Positions 15,574-24,235 of a DNA stretch of 64,000 bases are shown here, one piece after another. The number at the start of each line of letters is the position of its first letter. Position 1 is the first letter of the stretch. Both the position numbers and the translations under genes were made by a program. Under the pieces are notes generated by a model. It saw nothing but the letters and a program-made list of their open reading frames with translations. It made no database searches and had not been told where the DNA came from. Source of the DNA: Salinibacter sp. 10B (GTDB lineage Bacteria > Bacteroidota > Rhodothermia > Rhodothermales > Salinibacteraceae); assembly GCF_002954405.1 (NCBI RefSeq), contig NZ_MQWC01000005.1, positions 1-64,000 of the forward strand, written 5' to 3'.

Positions 15574-16551
15574 ATGAACACGGCAGAACCCCGACCCACC
15601 GTCCACGGCCTACACCACGTTACGGCCATAGCGGGCGACCCGCAGGAGAACGTCGACTTCTACACCCGCGTGCTGGGCATGCGTCTGGTCAAGAAGAGCG
15701 TGAACCAGGATGCACCGGATACCTATCACCTCTTCTACGCCGACGGCGTCGGGTCGCCGGGCACGGACCTCACGTTCTTTCCGTGGCCGGACCTCCCGAA
15801 GGCCCGCCCCCGCGCTGGTCAGATCGTGGAGGTTCCCTTCGCCGTACCGCAGGGCAGCCTCGCTTACTGGCAGGAGCGGCTTACGGAGAACGACGTGACG
15901 ATTCAGGACGAAGAAATGCGCTTCGGCGAGCGGACACTGCCGTTCGAAGATCCGCACGGCCTGCGGCTGGCCCTCGTTGAGACTGACGATGACCGGGAAT
16001 TTGAGCCCTGGACGCACAGTCCGGTGCCGGCGGAGCATCAGGTGCGCGGCATGCATGCGGTGCGGCTCTGGGAGCATGAATTGGGGCCGACCGAGACGCT
16101 CTTAACTGAGGTGATGGGTTTTGAAAAGATCGGCGAGGACGACGACTGGCACCGCTACGGCGTGGAGGACAGCGGCTCTGGAACGCTTGCCGAGGTGAAG
16201 GTGGTGGACCAGCATCCCCGAACGAGCAATCGGGTTGGCGGGACCGGCGCGGTGCACCACGCGGCCTGGCGGATGCGCGATTCGGAGGAAGAACTGGAGC
16301 TGCGTGACTTCATCGGGCGAGTTGGCCTCCAGCCCTCGCCACAGATCGACCGGCACTGGTTCAAGTCGGTCTACTTCCGCGAGCCAGGGGGCGTCCTCTT
16401 TGAATTGGCGACCGACGGGCCGGGCTTTACGGTGGACGAGGACCGGGAAAATCTGGGCACCTCGCTCGTGCTGCCGCCGTCGATGGAGGATCAGCGCGAG
16501 GAGATCGAAGCAAACCTCCCGCCGCTCGACACGCCTCAGCTGCAGGCATAA
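15574..16551 (+). CDS. VOC-family ring-cleaving dioxygenase (MhqO-like)
   Basis: A 325-residue protein with two vicinal-oxygen-chelate modules. Module 1 (about residues 9-140) starts VHGLHHVTAIAGDPQENVDF with the first metal His; module 2 (about 155-300) includes TGAVHHAAWRMRD and REPGGVLFELAT, giving the second His and the Glu ligand. The length and the GLHHVTAIAGD opening match the MhqO/MhqA/MhqE group of putative ring-cleaving dioxygenases, which act on hydroquinones or catechols with Fe(II) and O2. It follows the MarR gene by 40 bp. The exact substrate is not deducible. Confidence 0.85.
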   Translation: MNTAEPRPTVHGLHHVTAIAGDPQENVDFYTRVLGMRLVKKSVNQDAPDTYHLFYADGVGSPGTDLTFFPWPDLPKARPRAGQIVEVPFAVPQGSLAYWQERLTENDVTIQDEEMRFGERTLPFEDPHGLRLALVETDDDREFEPWTHSPVPAEHQVRGMHAVRLWEHELGPTETLLTEVMGFEKIGEDDDWHRYGVEDSGSGTLAEVKVVDQHPRTSNRVGGTGAVHHAAWRMRDSEEELELRDFIGRVGLQPSPQIDRHWFKSVYFREPGGVLFELATDGPGFTVDEDRENLGTSLVLPPSMEDQREEIEANLPPLDTPQLQA

Positions 16552-16599
16552 CCGACGGCCCATTCCGATTCGACTCCCAAATACGCGACAACTCGGACC

Positions 16600-17541
16600 A
16601 TGCAAACCACTTCGCAGGACCGCTTCGCTCCCTGGCCGGAGCTACCGCCACTCGACGATTGGCAGGACACCTTAGAGACCGTCCACATGTGGACGCAGAT
16701 CGTCGGCAAGATTCGGCTGGAGCAGGCCCCGTGGATCAACCACTCGTGGGGCTCGGTGCTCTACGTCACGACGCGGGGGCTTACCACCTCTCCCATTCCG
16801 TACGAGAAGAGCACCTTTGCCATCGATTTCGATTTCGTCGATCACGCGCTGCGCATTCACACCTCGCCAGGACAAGAGCGCACCTTCGACCTGAAGCCGA
16901 TGTCGGTGGCGGACTTCTACGAGAGAACGATGCGGGCGCTCGGGGATCTCGGCATCGAGGTAGAAATCTATCCGAAGCCGGTGGAGGTCCCCGACCCCAT
17001 TCAGCCGTTCCCCGAGGACGAGTCGCACGCGAGCTACGAGGCCGACGCCGTGCACCGCTTCTGGCGCGCGCTCGTGCAAGCCGACCGCGTGTTCAAAGAC
17101 TTTCGCGCTCGGTTCATCGGCAAGGTGAGCCCGGTCCACTTCTTCTGGGGCGCGTTCGATCTGGCCGTGACCCGCTTCTCCGGGCGGGACGCGCCGCGGC
17201 ATCCGGGCGGCGTGCCCAACTGCGCCGACTGGGTAATGGAGGAAGCCTACTCGAAGGAGCTTTCCAGCGCAGGCTTCTGGCCGGGGACGGGGCTGGGCGA
17301 GGCGGCCTTCTACTCCTACGTCTACCCCGAACCGGATGGCTACCGCGAGCGGGACGTGCAGCCAAACGCGGCATACTACCTCGACGAGATGGGCGAGTAC
17401 GTTCTTCCGTACGAGGCCGTGCGCACCGCGGACGATCCGGACGCCTTCCTGCTGGACTTTCTCCAGAGTACCTACGCGGCGGCTGCTGACCTCGGGGCTT
17501 GGGACCGCGACGCACTGGAGGGGGAGCCCACTCCGGCGTGA
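16600..17541 (+). CDS. DUF5996 family protein
   Basis: A 313-residue soluble protein whose N-terminus (WPELPPLDDWQDTLETVHMW and QIVGKIRL) and centre (VSPVHFFWGAFDLAVTRFSG) match DUF5996. No catalytic role is established for this family. It lies 48 bp downstream of the dioxygenase and 48 bp upstream of the FMN reductase, so it probably belongs to the same stress operon. Conserved Trp, His and Asp residues suggest a small-molecule binding pocket, but that is a guess. Confidence 0.82.
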   Translation: MQTTSQDRFAPWPELPPLDDWQDTLETVHMWTQIVGKIRLEQAPWINHSWGSVLYVTTRGLTTSPIPYEKSTFAIDFDFVDHALRIHTSPGQERTFDLKPMSVADFYERTMRALGDLGIEVEIYPKPVEVPDPIQPFPEDESHASYEADAVHRFWRALVQADRVFKDFRARFIGKVSPVHFFWGAFDLAVTRFSGRDAPRHPGGVPNCADWVMEEAYSKELSSAGFWPGTGLGEAAFYSYVYPEPDGYRERDVQPNAAYYLDEMGEYVLPYEAVRTADDPDAFLLDFLQSTYAAAADLGAWDRDALEGEPTPA

Positions 17542-17589
17542 CGCACACGTTTCCCGTTCCTCTTCTTCTCCACAAGAACACAATATCCG

Positions 17590-18156
17590 ATGCCTACGAC
17601 CCACGTCTTTGCATTCGCCGGCAGTCTTCGCGAGGGCTCCTACAATCGGGCCCTGCTTCGCGCTGCACAGGAAGAAGCCCCTGAGGGGGTGACGATTGAG
17701 ATCTTTGACCTCACCGGCGTGCCGCTCTACAACGCCGACCTTGAAGCCAAAGGCGATCCCGATCGCGTGACGGCCCTCAAGGATGGCATTCGGACGGCCG
17801 ATGCGGTGCTCATTGCCACCCCGGAATACAACCACGGGGTGCCTGCCGTTACCAAAAACGCCGTCGACTGGGCGTCGCGCCCCCCGAAGGACTCCCCCCT
17901 CGACGGAAAGCCGGTGGGGATCATCGGGGCCTCACCCGGCATGACGGGCTCGGCGCGTGGGCAGAGCCAGCTCCGACAGGCGTTCGAATTCACCAACTCC
18001 TACTGCATGCCGCAGCCCGAAATCCTGGTGGCCCGTGCCCACGAGAAGTTCGACGAGGAGGGGCGCCTCACCGACGAGAAAACGCGGTCCTTTTTGGGGA
18101 AATATCTTACCGCCTTCGAGGAGTGGGCGACACGCGTTTCTGAAGATGGACGCTAG
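17590..18156 (+). CDS. NADPH-dependent FMN reductase (quinone/chromate/azo reductase type)
   Basis: A 188-residue flavodoxin-like protein. The FMN phosphate loop is FAGSLREGSYNRALL (residues 8-22) and the isoalloxazine-binding signature is PEYNHGVPAVTKNAVDWAS (about residue 79), as in ChrR/YieF and related reductases that make two-electron reductions of quinones. That reaction fits with the dioxygenase upstream: reduction of a quinone and ring cleavage of the hydroquinone. Full length, with no anomaly. Confidence 0.88.
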   Translation: MPTTHVFAFAGSLREGSYNRALLRAAQEEAPEGVTIEIFDLTGVPLYNADLEAKGDPDRVTALKDGIRTADAVLIATPEYNHGVPAVTKNAVDWASRPPKDSPLDGKPVGIIGASPGMTGSARGQSQLRQAFEFTNSYCMPQPEILVARAHEKFDEEGRLTDEKTRSFLGKYLTAFEEWATRVSEDGR

Positions 18157-18218
18157 GTTGCTCTCCGCATCTTTTCCTCCTTCGATCTCCAATCGTTCTC
18201 GCCTGTAAAGACGTGCCC

Positions 18219-18585
18219 ATGGCTACTCCGTCCATCGTTTCCCCCGAGGACCAGAGCGCGACATTCGTCGAGCTGTTCTTTGACCTCGTCTTCGTCTTTT
18301 CGGTGACGCAGGTCGTAGCTGCTCCATCATGACTTCAACTGGACTGGGGTCGGGCAGACGGTGCTCGTGTTTTGGCTCGTATGGTGGGCCTGGACGCAGT
18401 TTGCGTGGACCCTAAACGCGGTCGACACGACGCATCACGGGGTGGGGCTCTCACCCTTGTGGCCACCGCGGGAAGTCTCTTTGGCGCACACCGCGGCGCG
18501 GGTCTGGTCCCTAGCTTCGCTCGGGGGACTCGTCGCCGTTCTGGAGCGACGAGCGGACCGCCCTCTGGTGGACGTGTCCGAATAG
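18219..18585 (+). pseudogene. ltrA-like membrane protein, frameshifted and truncated
   Basis: The ATG at 18219 begins a typical low-temperature-requirement A protein (TFVELFFDLVFVFSVTQVV) but stops at 18332. The continuation, HHDFNWTGVGQTVLVFWLVW and WAWTQFAWTLNAVDTTH, is in another frame from about 18325. After 18450 the similarity is lost and the frame ends at 18585; the family is normally about 380 residues. So two lesions have inactivated it. It follows the FMN reductase by 62 bp. Confidence 0.75.
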
Positions 18586-18980
18586 TCCTTGGGTTTTCGA
18601 TACTATCACCGGGCGTGGAAACGAATTCGAGACCCGTCAGATGTGGGGGTAGATATGGTGTGTCAAAGCCCCGCCGGGTGCATTAGGACCGAGTGGCCCT
18701 ACTGTACTTGAAGTGAGGTGACCCCAATTTCTGTACCATGGTGCATGTTAGACTGGTGCCGGGTGACGGGTTACTTGAGGGGAGACTTGGATGACCAGTT
18801 GCCGCAAATCCCTGAAGGGGCCGAAGCTTAGCCAGAGCCGAACCGATGTAGCTTACGAGCACTATTTCCAGCGGTGCGGCGGTTTCTTTCTCCTTAGATC
18901 CCCCCGCAGCGCAGGTTGCAACAGGGCCAAGAGAAGCTTCCAGCTACTTTCTATGAGGCTCGATCATCGGACGGGGAATC
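18586..18980. other. intergenic region, no recognised gene
   Basis: About 395 bp. A frame from 18791 (129 residues) runs into the opposite primase-like gene and has no family features, so I do not call it. The stretch near 18720 (GAGGTGACCCCAATTTCTG) looks like it could be an old insertion-sequence end, without further support. This probably marks the left edge of the conjugative module. Confidence 0.45.
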
Positions 18981-21917
18981 TCATGTTTCTGCCTGCATCC
19001 ACTGCCGAAGTGTCCGAACCAGCCTGCGAAGCAGTCCAGGCCGGTAGTGCCTCTCACGCCAGATGTCCACGAAGGGCCGAGAGGAGGGACCATAACGCTC
19101 TGATCCGAGAGAAGCGGGGGAAAGCCCAGCCTCGGCGGCAGCCACCCATGCGAGGAAGGCCCTGTGGGGATCGTTCCTGAGTTCTTCAGGAAGAGGCATT
19201 TCCCCTACCGCGTCCATGGCTTCGGCGGCTCCATTCAAGAGCACACCTAGGGCCTCGGCCCGAGCCTCTCGTTCAGAAGAGCCTGTCGTTTGTCTGCTGT
19301 TCAAGGAGAGGTTGGCAGGGTCTGCGGAAGCGGAATCGTTCAGGAAGGTAGGCCGGACGGCAAGAAGGCCTTTCCGCAACTCAGGCCGTAGTTCGGGTCC
19401 AGAGCCAACCAGAATTTGGCGCGAGCCAAGAGGGCAGGAGTGCTCGCCTCCATTCTCGGAGTTGGGAGGCAACGCAGGACTCTTGGTCAGAAAGCGAGCA
19501 GTCAAGCAGCAGATAAACCGGCAGGCGGGGGACGCTATCGGGCGGGGCTCTTCGTAGCACGGGGGCTCTTGGAATGGAATGTCCTGGCGTAGGCCCCAAA
19601 AGCTCGGATCGGCCGTAGCTTCCAGGCACGTAGAAAGAAGGGGTTGAAACTGGCTCAGTGGCTTGCTGGACCTTGGGTCGAGCAGGAAGGCCAGCTGCGT
19701 GGCTAGCCAGGAGAGGCGCCGAGGATCATCTCCTTCTAGGAGAAGGGGAGGCACAGGCCCAGTAGGGCAGAGCGCCCCGAGGAGCCATCCCCGAATTCCG
19801 ATCCAGGCCTCGCCCGCCTCAATCTGAAGGAATTTACGGAAGGCGGTGAGGGAGCCTCTCTTTTTGGGTGCAGGCAGGGGACGGGCATACTCGCTTCGAA
19901 GGAAAAGAACAGGGGCGCTGGAGCGGGCCTGCCACTCGCCAGGTTTCACTTCGAGAATGGTGTTTTCGCCGGCGTCAATGTAGATTGCTCCGTTTCCGAA
20001 AGCGACGCGTGAGGAGACGTGGGCCGGAGAGGGCACTGCTGGAGTGAGAAACAAGAGGGCCGCCCGGCAGGCATCTGGACTTGGGATCCGTTCACTGCGG
20101 TTGTAGGTGAGGCGAAGGAGTAGGGGTACGACGAGCGGGCCGTCAAGGGGATACGCTTTGCCAGAAATAGCGGGGCGATGAGCCTCTCCAGCCTGCTTTT
20201 GGGAGCCGCTCTTTGTGGAGGAGAGAAACGGAAACACCAGGTAGAAGGCACCGCCCGCGCTCAGGACCTCTGCGCCCTCCTCCTCAAGGAGACGAATCAC
20301 CCTCCGGGTCTCTGAGGAAAAGCTGGGTCCAGAAGAACGGGAGGTCCCGTTCTCCCTTGAGGAGGCCTTCCCGGCTCCGATATCTGAGTATTCATTCTCC
20401 CGAGATCCGTTCTGCCGAGAGGGGGGCGTCTCAAGAGCTTCTGTAATCGATTCTGGCTCAGTGGACTCGAGAAGGCCCGCCTCCTCTGAAGGAGCAGCCT
20501 CTTCCAAGAGATCGGACTCTTTCGCAGGATCAGTCCCCTTTGAGCAGAGATCTCTCACATCCGGTTCGGAATCCGAAGTGGAATCCTCTGACATGTAAAT
20601 ATCCGAATCGGAGACCTCCGACTCGGTAGAGGGAAGAGAAAATCCAACCGCTCCATTCCGGCTTTTGACCTCAATTTGGTCGAGACTGTCGAGGACCGCT
20701 CCAAGGGAGCCTTCGTCATAGGGCATCTCCACGCCGATTCCCTCCCACTCGGAAATGTCTGCACCGATTTTTTCCCATGTGGGGTCCTCATCCTTAAACT
20801 TTGCCTCTTCGGGAGGTTGACTTGGGGGCAGCCCTGGAGACGTTTCTTCGAAGACCTGCCCAGACCGAACGCTACCGCCGGAGACGAGGTATTCTTTGAT
20901 CTCTTTGAGGGAGGCGGAGGGGCCAGGGACCGCCTCGAAATCAATCTCGTGCGTCGGGTGCGCCCGGCTGAAAAGATAGGGCGACTGGTCGGCCAGGCGG
21001 AGCAAATCTTCTGCGCTTCCCCCGCTTTCAGCCCACGCGGAGAGGTCAAAGTGCTCCTCAGTTGAGGGGAGGCGGAGGACCTTGATGCTTTCTGCGACGC
21101 CTCTGAGATGCTTTGCGACCTGCCGCGCATGGTCGAAACCAGCCTCGTCAATGTCGGGGGCGATCCAGATGTGAGCGCCCTTGAAGTAGTGGGAGAAGGA
21201 GGTTCTCCATTTCCCGGCTCCGCCGGGTGCGGTCGTCGCGAAGTAGAACCGGTCAGAGGACGCTTCGAGCGAAGACCGCATCCGGAGGGCCGTCTCTACG
21301 TCCTTTTCACCTTCGACGATCAGGATTGGTTGGCCTTCACCGATCGCTTCCAGCATTTCGGGGAGAAGGTAGGGGAGGCGCTCTACGTCCTGCAGGGACC
21401 ACGTCCAGCCGCCCTTTGGATTGGGCCTACGCTGCCGGAACGCCTTCGGCTCGAAGCGCACGACCTGGTAGAGGAGGGTCCCCTCCGCGTCGAAGTAGTC
21501 GTAGGTGTCTTCAATTCGGGTTGAGCGGCCGCTTTTCTTTTTCGACCTGGACGATTGGGTGGACGACTTTGCGTTGGGGGATTTCGGGTTGGGTGACCTC
21601 GTAGTGCGAGAGGCCTTCTTCGGAGAAGTATTGTCGGGAGAAGACATGTCCGACTTGTTTTTCCTGGAAGGAGCAGGCTCAGAGCGGGAGAGGTAGAGAT
21701 CGCTCATTTCGAGTCCGACCGCACGTACGACGGCCTCTGTTTGGCACTTTGCGTGGCAGTGAATAAGCAGGCGGTCTCGGATCAGCGAGATGGAGAGGCT
21801 CGGAGTCCGGTCGTGGTGTGCGGGGCAGCGGGCCTTCCAGCGAGCCAGGTATTTCCCGCTGTTGGGGAGCTGCTTCAGGCCCTTGAGGCGCCTGAGGAAA
21901 CGGTCATGCTTGGGCAT
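18981..21917 (-). CDS. primase-like protein: CHC2-like zinc finger, Toprim, degenerate helicase domain
   Basis: A 978-residue protein. Residues 31-58 hold a CHC2-like zinc finger (CPAHHDRTPSLSI and LIHCHAKC). Residues 195-300 form a Toprim domain with IVEGEKDVETAL and the D-x-D APDIDEAG, used to coordinate Mg in primases. Residues about 300-600 are a low-complexity acidic Ser/Glu-rich linker. Residues about 690-960 resemble the ATPase domain that follows such primases on mobile elements (GWLLGALCPTGPVPPLLLEG), but where a Walker A loop should come it reads GDDPRRLSWLATQLAFLLDP, lacking the Gly-Lys-Ser. The ATG at 21917 begins directly before the zinc finger; upstream in-frame codons reach 22103. 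Divergent from the trb operon. Confidence 0.72.
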   Translation of the reverse strand: MPKHDRFLRRLKGLKQLPNSGKYLARWKARCPAHHDRTPSLSISLIRDRLLIHCHAKCQTEAVVRAVGLEMSDLYLSRSEPAPSRKNKSDMSSPDNTSPKKASRTTRSPNPKSPNAKSSTQSSRSKKKSGRSTRIEDTYDYFDAEGTLLYQVVRFEPKAFRQRRPNPKGGWTWSLQDVERLPYLLPEMLEAIGEGQPILIVEGEKDVETALRMRSSLEASSDRFYFATTAPGGAGKWRTSFSHYFKGAHIWIAPDIDEAGFDHARQVAKHLRGVAESIKVLRLPSTEEHFDLSAWAESGGSAEDLLRLADQSPYLFSRAHPTHEIDFEAVPGPSASLKEIKEYLVSGGSVRSGQVFEETSPGLPPSQPPEEAKFKDEDPTWEKIGADISEWEGIGVEMPYDEGSLGAVLDSLDQIEVKSRNGAVGFSLPSTESEVSDSDIYMSEDSTSDSEPDVRDLCSKGTDPAKESDLLEEAAPSEEAGLLESTEPESITEALETPPSRQNGSRENEYSDIGAGKASSRENGTSRSSGPSFSSETRRVIRLLEEEGAEVLSAGGAFYLVFPFLSSTKSGSQKQAGEAHRPAISGKAYPLDGPLVVPLLLRLTYNRSERIPSPDACRAALLFLTPAVPSPAHVSSRVAFGNGAIYIDAGENTILEVKPGEWQARSSAPVLFLRSEYARPLPAPKKRGSLTAFRKFLQIEAGEAWIGIRGWLLGALCPTGPVPPLLLEGDDPRRLSWLATQLAFLLDPRSSKPLSQFQPLLSTCLEATADPSFWGLRQDIPFQEPPCYEEPRPIASPACRFICCLTARFLTKSPALPPNSENGGEHSCPLGSRQILVGSGPELRPELRKGLLAVRPTFLNDSASADPANLSLNSRQTTGSSEREARAEALGVLLNGAAEAMDAVGEMPLPEELRNDPHRAFLAWVAAAEAGLSPASLGSERYGPSSRPFVDIWRERHYRPGLLRRLVRTLRQWMQAET

Positions 21918-22128
21918 TGGGCCAAATGGGCATAAAGGAGTTGGTAGCAATGGGGACAAGAGAGGGCCCCAGGGGAAGAGGAAGCCGTCGGTGAGTTTCA
22001 GGCCACAAGTCCCAATAGAAGCGGGGCCAAGGCTCTCGTCAAGATCCGCCTGGCTCATCTTTGTGTAAGCCGTCCATAACAGCCACGTAGACATCTGGCG
22101 CAAATATGGGTTTTGGGCACTAGGGCTC

Positions 22129-22157
22129 TTGACAGGAGCGGAGACCGGGCGTATGAT
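22129..22157 (+). promoter_or_regulatory. sigma70-like promoter of the trb operon
   Basis: TTGACA at 22129-22134, a 17-bp spacer and TATGAT at 22152-22157: a perfect -35 and a five-of-six -10 box. Transcription would start near 22164, only about 10 nt before the trbB ATG at 22175, so the leader is very short, or translation starts at the next in-frame ATG (22226). Confidence 0.65.
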
Positions 22158-22174
22158 GGGCGCCGGCTTTCCGA

Positions 22175-23269
22175 ATGCATAAGGAAAACCTCACACTGGC
22201 AAGCGGCTCCCTCCTGACGAAAATCATGCACGAGACCCACCACCTAGAGCGAGAAAGTGCCCGTCGCATGGCCCACTATTTAGAACCGGTCCGGCGGTTT
22301 ATGGATGATGAGAATGTCACCGAGATCTACACCAGTCCTCTCGACGGACGTGTGTTTTTAGACACCCGGCAGGAGGGACGCGTAGGCACGGAGACGTTTC
22401 TGTCTCCCGGGGACATTCGCTCGTTTCTCAGCGTGGTGGCTGACCGGCAGGCTGAGACCCTTGGACCGGGCAACGAATCGATTCAGGCGCAGCTTCCGGA
22501 GGCAATCTTTGGCGGCGCGCGGTTGCAGGGCATCTTGCCCCGGATTGTGCGCATGCCCTGCCTGAACATCCGCAAGCGTCCCACTCGGATTTACACCCTC
22601 GCCGACTACGTGGCGCAGGGCGCCCTTACGCCGGGGCTCAAGGCGAGCCTCGAAGAGGCGGTGGCCCAGCGAAAGAATGTCCTGGTAGCCGGGGGCACGG
22701 GGAGTGGCAAGACCACCTTCGTGAACGCCCTCCTGAAGGCGATGACTGATTACGGCCCACGGGAGAATTTCCTTCTGATTGAGGACACGCCCGAGCTGCA
22801 GTGCGAAGCGGAGGACCGGCGGGAGTTTCAGACAACCCTCCATTCGCCTATGGCCCATCTCGTTCGGATGAGCCTCAGAGCCAGCCCCGACCGGATTATC
22901 GTCGGAGAGGTGCGCGACGGGAGCGCTTACTACCTGATGGACGCCTGGTGCACGGGTCACCCCGGTGGGGCCGGCACCGTCCATGCTACGAACCCCGTGG
23001 GGGCGCTCCGCCGCATGGCGCGCCTCGCCCGCCAGGCCTACGACGTGGACCACCGCGTCCTTGTCGCCGAGTCGATCGACCTCGTCTGCGTGATTCGCAA
23101 GTCCGGCGAAAGGCGAAAAATCACCGATGTGGTGCAGGTCGGAAAGGACCTTACCCCGTCAGGAGGGTTCGCGTTAACACCGCTCTTCCCGACAGGCTTT
23201 TCAACGGGTACCGGTCCGGGTGGGACCGAAACGCCAAACGGCGTTGGGCACGAGGCTTCCAGGCCGTGA
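22175..23269 (+). CDS. trbB: TrbB/VirB11 secretion ATPase
   Basis: A 364-residue hexameric traffic ATPase of type IV secretion. The N-terminal domain (residues 20-150) contains VRRFMDDENVTEIYTSPLDG; the C-terminal RecA-like domain has Walker A AGGTGSGKTTFVNAL (about residue 171), the Asp box LIEDTPELQC, Walker B region PDRIIVGEVRDG and the His box GTVHATNPVGAL. It powers pilus assembly and substrate transfer at the inner membrane. First gene of the operon, 18 bp after the -10 box. The last 40 residues are Gly/Thr-rich. Confidence 0.93.
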   Translation: MHKENLTLASGSLLTKIMHETHHLERESARRMAHYLEPVRRFMDDENVTEIYTSPLDGRVFLDTRQEGRVGTETFLSPGDIRSFLSVVADRQAETLGPGNESIQAQLPEAIFGGARLQGILPRIVRMPCLNIRKRPTRIYTLADYVAQGALTPGLKASLEEAVAQRKNVLVAGGTGSGKTTFVNALLKAMTDYGPRENFLLIEDTPELQCEAEDRREFQTTLHSPMAHLVRMSLRASPDRIIVGEVRDGSAYYLMDAWCTGHPGGAGTVHATNPVGALRRMARLARQAYDVDHRVLVAESIDLVCVIRKSGERRKITDVVQVGKDLTPSGGFALTPLFPTGFSTGTGPGGTETPNGVGHEASRP

Positions 23270-23343
23270 GCACTCCGAAGTACACCGACCGGAAGTACGG
23301 GGAATCCAGGATCAATCATAAAACCAAACAAACCAGAATACCG

Positions 23344-23772
23344 ATGACTCAGCCCATGTCCTTGATCGATAACAGCAGTTCTAACCACACGTCCAACTCT
23401 CGACGGCCGCTCGCGCCTCTTTCAGCTCGAGGCATTGAAGAGGAGAAGAGGAGAGGGGGCAGCGCCAGTTGGGTCCTCCTCACGACGGTTGCGTGCATGG
23501 GCTTCCTGCTTGCGCTTGGCGCCACCCCCGCCTTTGCGGCCGGTACGACCGCCGGCGTCCCGTGGGAGACGGCTCTGACCTCGTTCCTCGACATCTTCTC
23601 GGGCCAGACGGCGCGGCTCCTGGCGGCTCTCATGTTTATTGGGGGTGCGGTGATCTGGGGCTTTAGCCGCAACGAGGAGGGCTTCCAGATGATCGGCAAG
23701 GTCATCGTGTCGGCGGGCCTCATCATCGGCGCAGCGGCCCTCAGCACCACCATCTTCGGAGCCGTGGTTTAG
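23344..23772 (+). CDS. trbC: TrbC/VirB2 major pilin
   Basis: A 142-residue prepilin. A long basic N-terminal region (about 40 residues) and a hydrophobic segment form the extended signal typical of TrbC/VirB2, with a cleavage site near TPAFA-AG (residue 65). The mature pilin of about 77 residues has two hydrophobic helices (LLAALMFIGGAVIWGF and IVSAGLIIGAAALSTTIFG) around a short polar loop RNEEGFQ. The ATG at 23344 was chosen since longer frames run back through trbB. In TrbC pilins the ends can be joined into a circle; whether this one is cannot be told. Confidence 0.87.
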   Translation: MTQPMSLIDNSSSNHTSNSRRPLAPLSARGIEEEKRRGGSASWVLLTTVACMGFLLALGATPAFAAGTTAGVPWETALTSFLDIFSGQTARLLAALMFIGGAVIWGFSRNEEGFQMIGKVIVSAGLIIGAAALSTTIFGAVV

Positions 23773-23794
23773 GGCCGGAAGGGGGCGAAGGTGT

Positions 23795-23811
23795 GGAAAG
23801 AAAATCTTTCC
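23795..23811 (+). promoter_or_regulatory. stem-loop between trbC and trbD
   Basis: GGAAAG-AAAAT-CTTTCC, a perfect 6-bp stem with a 5-nt loop, 23 bp after the pilin stop. It could stabilise the pilin end of the mRNA or partly end transcription, giving more pilin than downstream proteins. No U-tract follows. Confidence 0.35.
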
Positions 23812-23850
23812 TCGTAAAACCGCAATCACAGAAACACTGAAAAGATCAGA

Positions 23851-24210
23851 ATGGAAATCCATCGGCAGCAAGGGGGGTCAGTAGAAGCTCCGATTCTTGA
23901 GGCGAACACAGTGCACCAGTCCCTGGTGCGGAGCCCGCTTTTTGCCGGGGTCGAGTTCGGCATCTTGCTCATGGAGGTGGGCATCTCAGTCGCGCTTCTC
24001 TTCGTGGCAAACTTCAGCCCGATGGCGATTCTTCCATGCCTCCTGGTCGGACTGGGGATTCACATCCCTACTCAGCGGCTCCTTCGGAGCGACCCGCAGT
24101 TTCTTCAGGTTCTCGCGGCCAGCCTCCCCCACCGGGCCTACTACAGCCCCGTCAGCGACGTCCGCGTGCCGCTGCCCAAGCTGAGGTCGTGTATCTCAAC
24201 GAAGACCTGA
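23851..24210 (+). CDS. trbD: TrbD/VirB3 inner membrane protein
   Basis: A 119-residue protein with the VirB3 pattern: a short N-terminus HQSLVRSPLFAGVEFGILL and two adjacent membrane helices (residues 30-66), then a polar tail. In these systems it sits beside the VirB4 ATPase in the inner membrane. It ends 25 bp before trbE, consistent with co-translation. Confidence 0.83.
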   Translation: MEIHRQQGGSVEAPILEANTVHQSLVRSPLFAGVEFGILLMEVGISVALLFVANFSPMAILPCLLVGLGIHIPTQRLLRSDPQFLQVLAASLPHRAYYSPVSDVRVPLPKLRSCISTKT

Positions 24211-24235
24211 CCCATCACGCCAAACGAACACGTCC

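Noticed and set aside
18791..19180. 129-codon frame on the + strand
   Set aside because: It overlaps the opposite primase-like gene, has a Cys/Arg-rich random-looking composition and no family features.
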